The notes below the pieces were generated by a model. That model saw nothing but the letters and a program-made list of their open reading frames with translations, searched no databases and was not told where the DNA came from. Shown one piece after another: positions 9,403 to 19,284 of a DNA stretch of 64,000 bases. Each line of letters begins with the position of its first letter. Position 1 is the stretch's first letter. A program made the position numbers and the translations under genes. Source of the stretch: Myxococcus xanthus (GTDB lineage Bacteria > Myxococcota > Myxococcia > Myxococcales > Myxococcaceae); contig NZ_FNOH01000012.1 in assembly GCF_900106535.1 (NCBI RefSeq), positions 62,001-126,000 on the forward strand. The letters run 5' to 3'.

Positions 9403-11226
9403 TCAGTTGTTGGGACGGTAGACGTAGAGGTGGCGACGGCTGGGGGTGCCTGCGGACTCCTCGATGCGGGCCAGCACCCATTGCTCGGGGCCCGTCATGA
9501 AGAACTGGGCGGGGCCCACCGGCGTAGCGCCTGGGCGCGGGAGCAGCGGAGTCCCCATGGGCGCCCATGAACTTTCGTCCCAGCGGCGAACGTAGTGGTT
9601 CACCGGGCCACCGGCGATCTCAGGTTCGGAGATGAGCGCGACCAACTGGCCATCATGGTCGAGCTCAAGGACCTCCGCCGTAGCGTTGGTTTCGCCGGGG
9701 TACATGCCTTCGATAACAGGGCCGAGGAGCTGCCATCCTCCTCCCGGGACAAAACGTCCGACGATGGGTCTGAAGCCCGCGCCTGCCACTACATCTTGTG
9801 ATGAGCCAGCAAGTACGAGCCGATCCGCTCCATCCAATGCGGACGCAATCGGAATCCCGCCTCCCGATGGTATCCAGTCGGACTCCACCCAATGTGTCTC
9901 GGCCCATCTCCTGGAATGCAGCTCCATTCCCCCCCCTCTGCTGGAATGAAGGGCCCAAAAAAGAGCAGGACGATCAGCCGAATCCACCATCAAGTTCAGA
10001 CTAGCCATCTCCAGATGATGATTCACCGTCAGAACATGCTTCACCCTCTCCCAAGATTCTCCATCCCAGAGCCAAGTCGAAATGGAAGAAGAGTTCCCTT
10101 CGATGAACTCGTGAACAACCAGCCAACGCCCTCCGCGAGAGTCCACTACAAAATCGAATGAACCGAACCTCGCTTCAAGATAAGTTGCTGTAACAGGCGC
10201 ACCAACGGCTGACCAACCGCCTCCGCTCCAGCGCCGGACGTGTACGCTTGGCGTACCGTCGGACGTCTCCACACTCCATGCAACGAGGAACTCGCCTCCC
10301 GGTGATATCTGAAGGGAGCAAGCCATAATGATGGATTCGGCAGCGCTCGCTCCAAGCACCTCACCCAACTGCTCCCATGCCGCGCCGGTCCACCGCATGA
10401 CGTAGACACCATGTTCGGAAGGCGAATCGCCATCAACGAAAGCAACAACAGGGTTTCCATTCCCATCCAGCACAAACGAGAACTTCGAGACGTTCGAAGC
10501 CTCGACAGTGCCGGCAGAAAGGGCCCCTCCGTAATGGAGATGCCTGGGGATGGCCCACTCCCAATCCAGTGCCGTTACATCCAACGCGTTGCCTGCCACG
10601 TCTGTCACCGAAGGCGCGATGGTCACAGATACATTTGAGTCCACGGGAATTTGCGTAGCAGGCGTCAGCGTCACCGTCATGCCATCGGCCGACAGGCGCA
10701 CCCCTGCAGTAATATCCGATTGATTGACCAAGAGCCTGATGGACTCCGCGTTCACGGTGGACGGCTCGACAGCCTCGGAGAAGACAGCCTGAATGGGAGC
10801 ATGCACGGAAACGTCCCGGTCCCCAGACCGAGGGCTCTGCGTCACCACCCACGGTGCTGTCCGGTCGACGAACAGCGTGTTCGCCGCACTCACGTAAACA
10901 CGGTCGCCGATTGATGCCCTTGCGGTGATGATGTACTGGCCCTCGTCGAGGTCACGGGTGCTCCACCGCAACTCGTAAGAAGGCTGGGGCAACGTCGCTG
11001 TGGGGACGCCATCAACCAGCAACTCGACCGACTCCGGCGCCAACTCCGCGACCGAAACTCGCACATCGACATCACCATTCGTCGCCGCACGCGACAGCGT
11101 TAGCGTCACATCCTGGCTTGGCGGCCCCGCGTCCGGCGACTCGGGCACAATTTCGATTCCAGGCACGTTGATGCATGCCCAGAACAAGGAACTGAGACAC
11201 ACTGCCCAAACCCTGATGGAGTTCAT
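9403..11226 (-). CDS. lipoprotein with Ig-like domains and W-rich beta-propeller-like repeats
   Basis: Secreted surface protein of 607 residues, function unknown. ATG 11226 has AGGA 5 nt upstream and gives a signal ending LSSLFWAC (Cys 18; the lipobox is non-standard at -2). Residues about 35-115 look like a Big/cadherin-like Ig fold ending FVDRTAPWVV, followed by an SbsA/Big_5-type Ig domain (SPRSGDRDVSVHAPIQAVFS, VTIAPSVTDVAGNAL). The remaining 370 residues repeat a pattern of RRW...W.xxG.P (YVMRWTGAAWEQLG, HVRRWSGGGWSAVG, YVRRWDESSWAPMG), as in Kelch or propeller-like secreted proteins. Its third-codon GC is lower than in the flanking genes, so it may be a later arrival. Confidence 0.85.
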   Translation of the reverse strand: MNSIRVWAVCLSSLFWACINVPGIEIVPESPDAGPPSQDVTLTLSRAATNGDVDVRVSVAELAPESVELLVDGVPTATLPQPSYELRWSTRDLDEGQYIITARASIGDRVYVSAANTLFVDRTAPWVVTQSPRSGDRDVSVHAPIQAVFSEAVEPSTVNAESIRLLVNQSDITAGVRLSADGMTVTLTPATQIPVDSNVSVTIAPSVTDVAGNALDVTALDWEWAIPRHLHYGGALSAGTVEASNVSKFSFVLDGNGNPVVAFVDGDSPSEHGVYVMRWTGAAWEQLGEVLGASAAESIIMACSLQISPGGEFLVAWSVETSDGTPSVHVRRWSGGGWSAVGAPVTATYLEARFGSFDFVVDSRGGRWLVVHEFIEGNSSSISTWLWDGESWERVKHVLTVNHHLEMASLNLMVDSADRPALFWALHSSRGGGMELHSRRWAETHWVESDWIPSGGGIPIASALDGADRLVLAGSSQDVVAGAGFRPIVGRFVPGGGWQLLGPVIEGMYPGETNATAEVLELDHDGQLVALISEPEIAGGPVNHYVRRWDESSWAPMGTPLLPRPGATPVGPAQFFMTGPEQWVLARIEESAGTPSRRHLYVYRPNN

Positions 11227-11415
11227 ATGTCCTAATCGGGCATGCAGCAGCCATTCCCAGGAAGGGCGGGCTTTGCTGCCCAAAAGGTTTGAGTATTCGG
11301 TGACTTACAGGGAAGGAGTAGTCCGAGCCGACCCGAGGCACACCACGACTTGGACCGTGGGTCCGAATATGTGGACTCCCCGCCCGAGCGACACACTTCG
11401 ACTTCCCAAAAGACA

Positions 11416-11448
11416 ACACCCCCGCGGGAAAATGCCCCACGGGGGTGT
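11416..11448 (-). terminator. hairpin terminator after the 11.5-13.1 kb lipoprotein
   Basis: Inverted repeat of 13 bp with one mismatch (ACACCCCCG.GGG against its complement) and a 6-nt loop, 45 bp past the stop of the minus-strand lipoprotein gene and followed on that strand by the T-rich TTGTCTTTTGG. Fits an intrinsic terminator. Confidence 0.75.
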
Positions 11449-11492
11449 CTGTTCAAGCCCAAGCGTCTATCAAAGCAGACTTGCCCGTGAGC

Positions 11493-13139
11493 TCACGGCA
11501 GCGGGGGCGCCGGATGCACCCCAATCCCCGTAATAGCAATGTCGCTCGTAAGAGGCTGGCCCCAGATGTTCTCGTAGGTTCCGATGGCCCCACGACTCCC
11601 CAGCTTAGAGAAGCCCACCGAAATCTCAGTCCCGAGCAGATTGGGGTTGTCCGGCCCAGGATAACTGAAATAGAACCGGGAGCTGTATCCCGACTTGATG
11701 ATTGGGAACACAGCGGTTTCGGCAGGCGTGGTGGTATGCAGCGGGAGCGTCGGCTCGTCATCAATGAGGTCGAATCCCATCAGGTTGCCCTTTTCGCCCT
11801 GCGCATCGCCGAGCTTGCCACTGTTGTTAAGGTCAATATTGAAAAAGACCTGAACGCGGTACCCATTCGCGATTTTGTTCGCAATCGGATGCGCGAAGTA
11901 CACGTAAACCCTTTCACCGAAATTCAACTGCCCCGAAGCCGGAAGTGCCAGTGACGTTTCGTGGTACCGCGCCTCTACGATAGCCGTCGGATTCTGCGGC
12001 CCACGCGGCTCACCCGCGAAGAAGAAGCCCTGGGAGTTGAAGAGCGAGCCACCCTCGGCGGACACCGCGCGCACATCCAGGTTGTACTCCTTGCCCTCGA
12101 CGGTGCTCCCGGGGTTGACGGTCGCGCTGTATCCACCGTTGTTCACGGTCGCCGTCACGCCCAGCGACTCCCGCGCATCCTCGTTGGTCATACGCACGAG
12201 CAACGAGCCCTGCTGGATCGGCTGGTTGAAGTACAGGTGGATGAGCTCGCCCGGGCGGACCAGGTTACGCAGCGGGTGCATGTCAACAGCGGCGCCCCGG
12301 AGGCTGGCCACGTTGCTGCTCTCGATGCTCAGCGGCACGTTCTGCGGCCGCGAGTACGGCAGGCTGATGAGCCGCGTGGTGCTGTTGGCCACCACCTCGG
12401 CCCCATAGTACGTGTTGACGTAGCCACCGGTCTCCGGGACGCCGTCACCGTTGGCGTCGATGGGCGACACCCACAGCCTGTACTCGCCGTTGCCGTTGCG
12501 CAGGCGCGCCAGCTCAGAAGCGCTCGGGATGCCCGTGAAGGTGAGCAGGCCCTGCTCGTTCGCGGTCGCCTCCACCACCACGGAGCTCACCATCGACGAG
12601 GACTCATCGCCGTTGGAGATGGCACCCGCCGGCGTGGCCTCCAGCGTCGCCCGAGCACCCGCCGCGGGACGGCCCTGCGGCGTCACCACCAGGAAGTTCA
12701 GCGTGCCGTCCAGCCGCGCCAGGGTGATGGGGCCGAAGCTCGCGTTGCCGTTGTTGATGGGGACGTTGCCCGCGGACGACGGAACCTGCGCCGTCGCGCG
12801 CAGCGTGGCATAGCCCGCCTTGGAGAACGTCAGCAGCACGTGCGAACCGGCCGGGACGTTCTTGTAGGTGAAGTTGCCCTTCGCATCCGAGACGGTCGAC
12901 ACCGGCTCCGCCGAGCTGCCGATGGTCATCTCCACCGTGACCTCGGTCAGCGGCCGCAGGTCCGTGCTCAGCACCTGGCCGGACACCGTGCCCTTGGGAT
13001 TGGCTGGCGTCACCACCGTCACAGTGTCCGGTTCGCGCACGCCGTCCGCGATTCCGTCTCCGTCCGCGTCAACCAGGTCGTCTCCACAACCGAACGCCAG
13101 GAACGGAACCACGGCCATTACCAGATGCTTCTTCATCAT
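11493..13139 (-). CDS. lipoprotein with carboxypeptidase-regulatory-like (beta-sandwich) domain
   Basis: 548-residue exported lipoprotein, unknown role. Signal MMKKHLVMAVVPFLAFGC puts the lipid Cys at 18; a calcium-type DADGDGIADG stretch follows directly. Residues about 47-115 (GTVSGQVLSTDLRPLTEVTV ... NFTYKNVPAGSHVLLTFSKAGY) match the carboxypeptidase-regulatory-like fold, a second similar domain follows (TLNFLVVTPQGRPAAGARAT), and the C-terminal half has beta-rich segments without a name I recognise. Likely an outer-membrane surface adhesin or structural protein. It has its own terminator downstream. Confidence 0.85.
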   Translation of the reverse strand: MMKKHLVMAVVPFLAFGCGDDLVDADGDGIADGVREPDTVTVVTPANPKGTVSGQVLSTDLRPLTEVTVEMTIGSSAEPVSTVSDAKGNFTYKNVPAGSHVLLTFSKAGYATLRATAQVPSSAGNVPINNGNASFGPITLARLDGTLNFLVVTPQGRPAAGARATLEATPAGAISNGDESSSMVSSVVVEATANEQGLLTFTGIPSASELARLRNGNGEYRLWVSPIDANGDGVPETGGYVNTYYGAEVVANSTTRLISLPYSRPQNVPLSIESSNVASLRGAAVDMHPLRNLVRPGELIHLYFNQPIQQGSLLVRMTNEDARESLGVTATVNNGGYSATVNPGSTVEGKEYNLDVRAVSAEGGSLFNSQGFFFAGEPRGPQNPTAIVEARYHETSLALPASGQLNFGERVYVYFAHPIANKIANGYRVQVFFNIDLNNSGKLGDAQGEKGNLMGFDLIDDEPTLPLHTTTPAETAVFPIIKSGYSSRFYFSYPGPDNPNLLGTEISVGFSKLGSRGAIGTYENIWGQPLTSDIAITGIGVHPAPPLP

Positions 13140-13394
13140 CCCCGCCTTGAAAGAAAAGTCCCCAAGTATCGCCGCCTCAACACTTCATGAGGCGTCAGCC
13201 GGACACTCTCCGACACTTGCCCGTTCCGTCAAGAAGCCCCCCTGATTCAAGGCGGGTTCTCATCGGCCGAGACGCCCGTAACCGGGTGTGTCACGGATCA
13301 CTCGGAGAACCCCGTATGCCCTCATGGACATGAGTCACCGTTGACCCGATGGCGTGACCCACCCGGGCTATCCCCGGACTGCTAGCGTGAGTCC

Positions 13395-13847
13395 ATGCCG
13401 GATGTTTTGGATGTGAATGACCCATGTCTCGGCTGCGCCATCGTGCGCGGTGAAACACGACCCGTGGGAGGCGTCATCGCGCGCGCGCCGGGACTGGTGC
13501 TGCATGGCGTGGCGGGCCCCAGCCCCGTGCCCGGCTGGGTCGTCATCTCCAGCGCCCGGCACGTGCGCGCCTGGTATGACCTGGAACCGGACGCGGCGAG
13601 CGAGCTCGGCCCCTTCGCCGCCCGGGTCATGCGCGCCCAGCGCGAGGTGCTGGGCGCCGAACACGCCTACGCCTTCGCCATTGGCGATGTGCTGCGCCAC
13701 TTCCACCTCCACCTCGTCCCTCGCTATTCGCAGACGCCGCAGCGGCTCTGGGGCCGGGCCGCCTTCGACGCTCCCGCCTCCGACCACCTCCCCGCGCAGG
13801 AACTGGAGGCCGCGGCGCAGGCGCTCGCCGCCGCGCTGGCGGGCTGA
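13395..13847 (+). CDS. HIT-family nucleotide hydrolase/transferase
   Basis: Small protein of the histidine triad superfamily, acting on nucleoside phosphates or dinucleoside polyphosphates. The triad is HFHLHLVPR with His102, His104 and His106 (His104 the expected nucleophile position), preceded by ISSARHV as in HIT folds. An N-terminal CLGC (Cys11, Cys14) may bind zinc together with later residues, as in some HIT proteins. 150 residues is typical. The next gene begins 68 nt downstream on the same strand. Confidence 0.9.
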   Translation: MPDVLDVNDPCLGCAIVRGETRPVGGVIARAPGLVLHGVAGPSPVPGWVVISSARHVRAWYDLEPDAASELGPFAARVMRAQREVLGAEHAYAFAIGDVLRHFHLHLVPRYSQTPQRLWGRAAFDAPASDHLPAQELEAAAQALAAALAG

Positions 13848-13915
13848 AGCCCGGGCCCAGGGCCACCCTCACGTGATAGAGACAGCGGCCTCCCCTCCCG
13901 TCGAGAGGTGCCGCC

Positions 13916-16900
13916 TTGTCGCCCGAGCCCCGCAACCGCGTCCTGGAAAAGATGCTTGAGCGGCTCTACGCCGCGCTCGCATCCGGCCCCAGCCTCAACA
14001 GCCGGCCGCACAACAGCCGCCAGCGCGTGGACCTCGCCACGCTGAGCCGGCTGGATGGCACCGCGCCCCACACCTTGCTGGCCGCCCTGCTCGGAGAGAA
14101 GGCCCAGGCCCGGCTCGTGGTGAAGCCGCCGCCTCCCGAGGCTCGCCCGCGCAAGGGCTCCGCCCAGGCCCGCGCCGCTCGCGCCCAGGACGACGATGCC
14201 ACGGGGACGGATGCCGACGACCTGCTGGACGCGGCGCCCACGGCCGCGCACGCACTGGACGAAAACCACGTCCCTTCCCGCGACGTGGCTTCCGACGCCG
14301 CGCTTCCGCTGGCCCCCCCCCAAGGGCCTTCCCGCCACGCGCGTCCCGACAACGCGCCTCCGCCGGATGAGGCCCCCGCGCCTTCCCGCGCGGAGGAGGA
14401 ACAGCAGGACCTGCTCCGCAAGCTGGCCACCATCGTCGAGGACGCCCGTACCTTCGAGCAGGACACCGGCGCGCACGTCCTTCACGTGGGCTTTCCCCTG
14501 CTCCACCTGCCACCCGGCGCCAAGGACAAGCGCGGCTTCGGCACCCGGCGAATCCTGGCCCCCATCGCCTTCATCCCCGTGCGGCTCACGCTCAAGAAGG
14601 GCCGCGTGCCGTCGGTGGAGCTGGAAGGCGCCGAGGCCGGCGTGGACCGCGTGGCCCCCAACACCGCGCTGCTCGCCTGGCTGGAGCAGCAGACAGGCCA
14701 GCGGCTGGGCGACCTCTTCGCGGATGAAGCGGGCGAGGACCCGTGGCGCGAGCTGAACGAGTTGGTGGCCGCCGTGTGCAAGGCCATGGAGCTGCCCGCG
14801 CCCGCCCCCTTCACGCCGGAAACCCTCCTGGCCGCCATTCCGCGTGGCGACGATGCCCAGCCCCAGGCCGCCATCCTCCCCAGCGCCGTGCTGGGGCTGT
14901 ATCCCCTGTCCAATCAGAGCCTCGTGGACGACATGCGCGCGCTCATGGACGGAGAGCCCATCTCCGGCCCGCTGGAGAGCTTCCTCCGCGTGGATGTGTC
15001 TCTCGGCCTGCCCCCGGGACACGGCGGCGGCGAGCCCAACCTGGAGGGGCTCAAGCGCACAGGCGAGGAGCGGCTCGTCACACTCGCGGACCCGTGCCAG
15101 GCGCGCGCGGTGCGGCTGGCACGCAGCAGCCGGGGGCTCGTCATCCATGGACCTCCGGGCACGGGCAAGTCGCAGACCATCGCCAATGCCATTGGCGACC
15201 ACCTGGCGCGCGGGGAGCGCGTGTTGCTTGTCTGCGACAAGCGCACCGCGCTGGACGTGGTGAAGCACCGCCTGGACCATCTCGGCCTGGGACACCTGTG
15301 CGCCGTCGTCCACGACGCCCAGCGTGACCAGCGCGACCTCTACATGGGCATCCGCGAGCAGCTCGACACGCTGCCGGAGACACGGACCGACGCGGCCGTG
15401 GCCAAGGAACTGGCGCGCATCGACACGGAGCTCCAGTCCCTCCATGACGAACTGACGGCCGCCGACCGCGCCCTCTCCGAGCGCCCCGACGGAGGCACCG
15501 CGCCCTCCTTCCACGAGCTGGTGGGCCAGTGGTTCTCCGTGGAAGCCCCCGCCGCGCTCACGCCCGCTGTGTCGAGCCTCGCCCACGCACGGCTGGGCGA
15601 CGTGACGCCGCACGAGCGCGAGGTGCGCGAGGTGCTGGAGCGCGGCGGCAAGGAGGGCTATCCGGAGAACCCGTGGCGCGAGGCCCTGGGCGGGGAGCTC
15701 GCCACGTACCTGGCGACGCCGCTGGCCACCTACCGCGAGCGCCTGAGCGCTATCGACAGCGCGGCGCGGGACGCGGATGCGCTCGTGTCACCAGACGTGC
15801 CTGTCTTCGGCGCGGACCCTCAGGCGGAGGGCGCGGCGCGCGGCGCCTTCGCGGAGAAGCTGGCACCACTGCTGGAGTCGGCCCGTCCGGACGTCCTCGC
15901 GCGCTGGGGCTCGGCGACGCCGGACGCGGTCCAGGCCGCGCGGATACAGCTCGACGGGCTGGCGACACAACGACAGGTGCTCGCGGAAGGGCCGCTGGAC
16001 GCGGAGCTGGCGCTGGTCCACCGCGAGCAGCCGCAGGCCTTGAGTGTGCTGGCCACCGCGATGGCCGCGCTGGGCTCGTACCTGGACATCGCGCGCAAGT
16101 GGTACGCGTTCTTCTACTTCGCGCGGAAGGCCGGGGCGCGCCGGGTGCTCCAGCAATTCGGTCTGACGCTGAGCATCCTCGCCGCGGAGCGCGTCACGCG
16201 GTTCTTCACGGGCGTGAAGGCCCGCGCGCTGCTCACCGAGTACCACCGCACCACGCTCGTCCCGGGCGACACCGCGACGCTTACCGACGACTCCTTGTCC
16301 CAGACGCTTCGCACCCACGCGGCGCTCTTCGAGCTGCTGCAGGAGTTGGAGCGCACGCCCTTGCTCGCGTCGTGCCGGGACGCGGTGCGGGCAGCCCTGA
16401 CGGCGGACGCGGAGGCTCGCGCGGCGCTGCTGGCGGGCCTGCGGCTGTCCGCGGCCCGAGGCGACGCCGTCGCGCGGCTGGAGGCCCGGCTCACCGAAGC
16501 GGGGCTCTTCTCCGCGTCGTGGCTCGACTCGCGCTCGCGTGGGCTGCGCTCGGGCGAGCGTTTGGCATCCGTCACCACCGCCCTGGTGTCACGGCTCCCC
16601 ACCGTGGAAGGTCTGTTGCGCATGCGCGCGGTGCTGACGGGCATGCCTCCGGCGCTGGAGTCCGCCGTGGAGCGGCTGGCACGCCAGGGCGCGGAGGCCG
16701 AGGCCGGCTGGCGCGCGGTGTTGAAGGCGACGCTGGCGGCGGAAGCCTCCGCGCGACTGAAGGCGGCGCCAGCGCTCCAGCACATCGACGCCGAGCGCGT
16801 GCGCACGACCCATTCGCACTACCGCGTGCTGGAGGAGAAGAAGCGGGTCCTCGTGCGCGACGCCCTGGTCCACCGCTGGACGCAGCGCCAGCGCGAGCGG

Positions 16901-18502
16901 CTGCTCGCGGGCACGGGCGGCCGGCTCAACGGGCAGGGCGCGGAGCTCCGCCGACGGCTGATGCTGCGAGGAGAGCGCGCCCTGCGCGTGCGTCAGGTCA
17001 TCGCCACCGGGCAAGGCATCGAAGGGGGCGACCCGCTCTTCGACGTCCGCCCCGTGTGGATGGCCAGCCCGCAGACCGTGGCGCAAATCTTCCCCCGCCG
17101 CCCCATCTTCGACGTCGTCATCTTCGACGAGTCCTCGCAGTGCCGGCTGGAGGAGGCCCTGCCCGTCCTCACCCGCGCCCACCGCGTGGTCATCGCCGGT
17201 GACCCGAAGCAGTTGCCACCCACGCGCTTCTTCGAATCCGCCGTGGTGCAGAACGCTGAGCAGGAGGCCGAAAGCGAGCAGGGCCTCTTCGAGGAGCAGC
17301 AATCCGAGGTGGAGGACCTGCTGTCGGCGGCGCTCAACCTCGACATCGACCAGTGCTACCTGGACGTGCACTACCGCTCCCAGAACGCGGACCTCATCGC
17401 CTTCAGCAACGACCACTTCTACGACAAGCGGCTCCAGGCCATTCCCGCGCACCCGTCCCACAGCGTGCCCCACGCGCCATTGCGGCTGCTCCCCGTGGGC
17501 GGCACCTATGAGAAGCGCACCAACCTGGTGGAGGCTCGCGCCGTGGGCTCGCTGGTGAAGGAGTTGCTCTCACGGCCGCAGCCGCCGTCCATTGGCATCG
17601 CGTGCTTCAACCTCACCCAGCGCGACACCATCAACGACGTCCTCGACGAGATGGCCGCCAGCGACGCGTCCTTCGCGGCGCGGCTGGCCGAAGCGCGCGT
17701 GCGCAGGGGCTCGGGTTCATTCGAGGGGCTCTTCGTGAAGAATCTGGAGAACGTCCAGGGCGACGAGCGGGACCACCTCATCATCAGCACCACCTACGGC
17801 CCGGACCGGCACGGCCGCTTCTACCGGCGCTTCGGTCCGCTGGGCAGCGCGGGCGGAGGCCGGCGACTCAACGTGCTGGTGACGCGAGCGCGGGAGCAGA
17901 TTCACCTCGTCACCTCGATTCCGCGCGAGTCCTACCAGTCCGCGCCCCCCGTTGAAGCGGGCCGGCAGCCCAACGGCGGCTGGCTCCTCTTCGCGTACCT
18001 GCGCTTCGCGGAGGCCTTGGAGTCGGCCTATGCCCAGGACGCCCAACGCGAGCCCGAGGACACCGTGTCCGAGGCGTCGCGGCCCGCCGAGACAGCAGAG
18101 GTGTTCGTGAGGCCCACGGACGCGGGCTCGGCCTTCGCGCAAGCCCTGGCAGGACATCTGGCCACGCAGCACCGCGTGTCCTCGGAGGTCCACTGGGGCA
18201 ATGACGGCTTCTGCGTAGACGTCGCACTCCGGCACCCCACCCGCCCGGGCGATGTCACCGTCGGCGTGCTGTGTGACGGCACGCGCTACCCCAAGGCCGC
18301 GGACCGCGTGGAGTGGGACCTCTTCCGCACGGGCGTGTTGGAAGGCCAGGGCTGGCAGCTCGTGCGGATGTGGACGCCCTCCTTCTTCCGCGACCCCGAG
18401 GGTGCCACCACCCAGGTCCTCCAGGCCGCGGGCGACAAGCTGATGCGCGAGCCTTCCGCCTCGCCTCAGGCGGCCATGTCCGCGCGGGGCGTGGTGCACT
18501 GA
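13916..18502 (+). CDS. DUF4011-type SF1 helicase with C-terminal nuclease-like domain
   Basis: A 1528-residue superfamily 1 helicase. Starts at TTG 13916 with GAGAGGTG about 6 nt upstream. The N-terminal part, including LHVGFPLLHLPPG and APIAFIPVRL, has the pattern of DUF4011; a Pro/Ala/Asp-rich linker lies before it. Walker A is GPPGTGKSQT (about 411-420), Walker B IFDESSQ (about 1070; Ser replaces Ala of DEAQ), GDPKQLPP motif III, YRSQN motif IV, VQGDERD motif V and LNVLVTRARE motif VI. The tail (VDVALRHP, VGVLCDG, EWDLFRTGVLEGQGWQLVRM) resembles the Vsr/DUF559 PD-(D/E)XK fold. Such giant DUF4011 helicase-nucleases are often found near defence genes; that role is inference here. Confidence 0.88.
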   Translation: MSPEPRNRVLEKMLERLYAALASGPSLNSRPHNSRQRVDLATLSRLDGTAPHTLLAALLGEKAQARLVVKPPPPEARPRKGSAQARAARAQDDDATGTDADDLLDAAPTAAHALDENHVPSRDVASDAALPLAPPQGPSRHARPDNAPPPDEAPAPSRAEEEQQDLLRKLATIVEDARTFEQDTGAHVLHVGFPLLHLPPGAKDKRGFGTRRILAPIAFIPVRLTLKKGRVPSVELEGAEAGVDRVAPNTALLAWLEQQTGQRLGDLFADEAGEDPWRELNELVAAVCKAMELPAPAPFTPETLLAAIPRGDDAQPQAAILPSAVLGLYPLSNQSLVDDMRALMDGEPISGPLESFLRVDVSLGLPPGHGGGEPNLEGLKRTGEERLVTLADPCQARAVRLARSSRGLVIHGPPGTGKSQTIANAIGDHLARGERVLLVCDKRTALDVVKHRLDHLGLGHLCAVVHDAQRDQRDLYMGIREQLDTLPETRTDAAVAKELARIDTELQSLHDELTAADRALSERPDGGTAPSFHELVGQWFSVEAPAALTPAVSSLAHARLGDVTPHEREVREVLERGGKEGYPENPWREALGGELATYLATPLATYRERLSAIDSAARDADALVSPDVPVFGADPQAEGAARGAFAEKLAPLLESARPDVLARWGSATPDAVQAARIQLDGLATQRQVLAEGPLDAELALVHREQPQALSVLATAMAALGSYLDIARKWYAFFYFARKAGARRVLQQFGLTLSILAAERVTRFFTGVKARALLTEYHRTTLVPGDTATLTDDSLSQTLRTHAALFELLQELERTPLLASCRDAVRAALTADAEARAALLAGLRLSAARGDAVARLEARLTEAGLFSASWLDSRSRGLRSGERLASVTTALVSRLPTVEGLLRMRAVLTGMPPALESAVERLARQGAEAEAGWRAVLKATLAAEASARLKAAPALQHIDAERVRTTHSHYRVLEEKKRVLVRDALVHRWTQRQRERLLAGTGGRLNGQGAELRRRLMLRGERALRVRQVIATGQGIEGGDPLFDVRPVWMASPQTVAQIFPRRPIFDVVIFDESSQCRLEEALPVLTRAHRVVIAGDPKQLPPTRFFESAVVQNAEQEAESEQGLFEEQQSEVEDLLSAALNLDIDQCYLDVHYRSQNADLIAFSNDHFYDKRLQAIPAHPSHSVPHAPLRLLPVGGTYEKRTNLVEARAVGSLVKELLSRPQPPSIGIACFNLTQRDTINDVLDEMAASDASFAARLAEARVRRGSGSFEGLFVKNLENVQGDERDHLIISTTYGPDRHGRFYRRFGPLGSAGGGRRLNVLVTRAREQIHLVTSIPRESYQSAPPVEAGRQPNGGWLLFAYLRFAEALESAYAQDAQREPEDTVSEASRPAETAEVFVRPTDAGSAFAQALAGHLATQHRVSSEVHWGNDGFCVDVALRHPTRPGDVTVGVLCDGTRYPKAADRVEWDLFRTGVLEGQGWQLVRMWTPSFFRDPEGATTQVLQAAGDKLMREPSASPQAAMSARGVVH

Positions 18503-18515
18503 GGCGAAGGCGACG

Positions 18516-19091
18516 TCACTTCGCGTTCGCCTCCGGCAACCACAACACGCCGAGCTCCAACTCCACCGCTTCAAAGGGCTCGGCGCGGACGCGCTCGTCG
18601 TCTGACCACGTGCCCAGTTCGAGCCACCGTCCCCCGCTCAGCCGGAACACCTCCAGTGTCCGCGCCTGAGGGTCCACGAGCCAGACGTGCCCGACGCCCT
18701 CCCGCGCGTAGATGCGCCTCTTGCTCGAGCGGTCCACGGCCGCCGTGGAAGGCGACAGCACCTCGCAGACCCAGTCCGGTGACAGCGTGAAGTAAGGCGT
18801 ATCCGGGACTTCCGGCATCCGGTCGCGGCGCCAGCCCGCCAGGTCTGGCACCAGGACATCCGCGCCGAAGTGCAGCTCCGGCTCATCCAGGAAATACCAA
18901 CCTCCAGGCCCGCCGCGTCCCCGTTCGAAAGGGCCGTACAGCTCACCACCCAGCCGGGTGGTGGCCCGCGCATGTCGACTCGTCGGCCTCGGCTGAGCGA
19001 TGAGCTCCCCGTCGATAATCTGCCCCACCTGGTGTTCCGGCAGCGCCACCAGGTCCTCGTAGGTCGCCGGGCGCTTCGTCTCGTGGCCCAT
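18516..19091 (-). CDS. Uma2-family (DUF820) PD-(D/E)XK endonuclease
   Basis: Putative nuclease of the Uma2 family, abundant in myxobacteria and cyanobacteria, biological role mostly unknown. ATG 19091 starts MGHETKRPATYEDLVALPEH, the family's usual opening; in-frame ATGs upstream would add an unrelated lead. Active-site pattern: VPDLAGWR (Asp83), CEVLSPST (Glu110) and a basic residue in SSKRRIYA, then GVGHVWLVDP. 191 residues is normal. It converges on the helicase gene with a 13-nt gap. Confidence 0.88.
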   Translation of the reverse strand: MGHETKRPATYEDLVALPEHQVGQIIDGELIAQPRPTSRHARATTRLGGELYGPFERGRGGPGGWYFLDEPELHFGADVLVPDLAGWRRDRMPEVPDTPYFTLSPDWVCEVLSPSTAAVDRSSKRRIYAREGVGHVWLVDPQARTLEVFRLSGGRWLELGTWSDDERVRAEPFEAVELELGVLWLPEANAK

Positions 19092-19284
19092 TCCCGTGTC
19101 CCGTTCCTCTCTCACCGTGATGGCCGACAGCTCCTGAATCATGGCCCCCGCATCCCCGGAGTGGAACCCCACTCCTCGTTGCATGTCCAGGCTCGACGTT
19201 ACCCATCAGGTCCGACACCCAGCTACCAACCCATAAGCCCCCATGGACCTCTCACCCCAGAGAGGGAAGAATGCTTGGCGTCCC

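Noticed and set aside
13252..13311. GGGTTCTC/GAGAACCC dyad upstream of the HIT gene, considered as riboswitch
   Set aside because: Long loop, no known riboswitch core; could be chance in GC-rich DNA.
13724..15613. 629-codon minus-strand frame
   Set aside because: Lies antisense to the helicase whose motifs are unambiguous; composition is typical of high-GC shadow frames.
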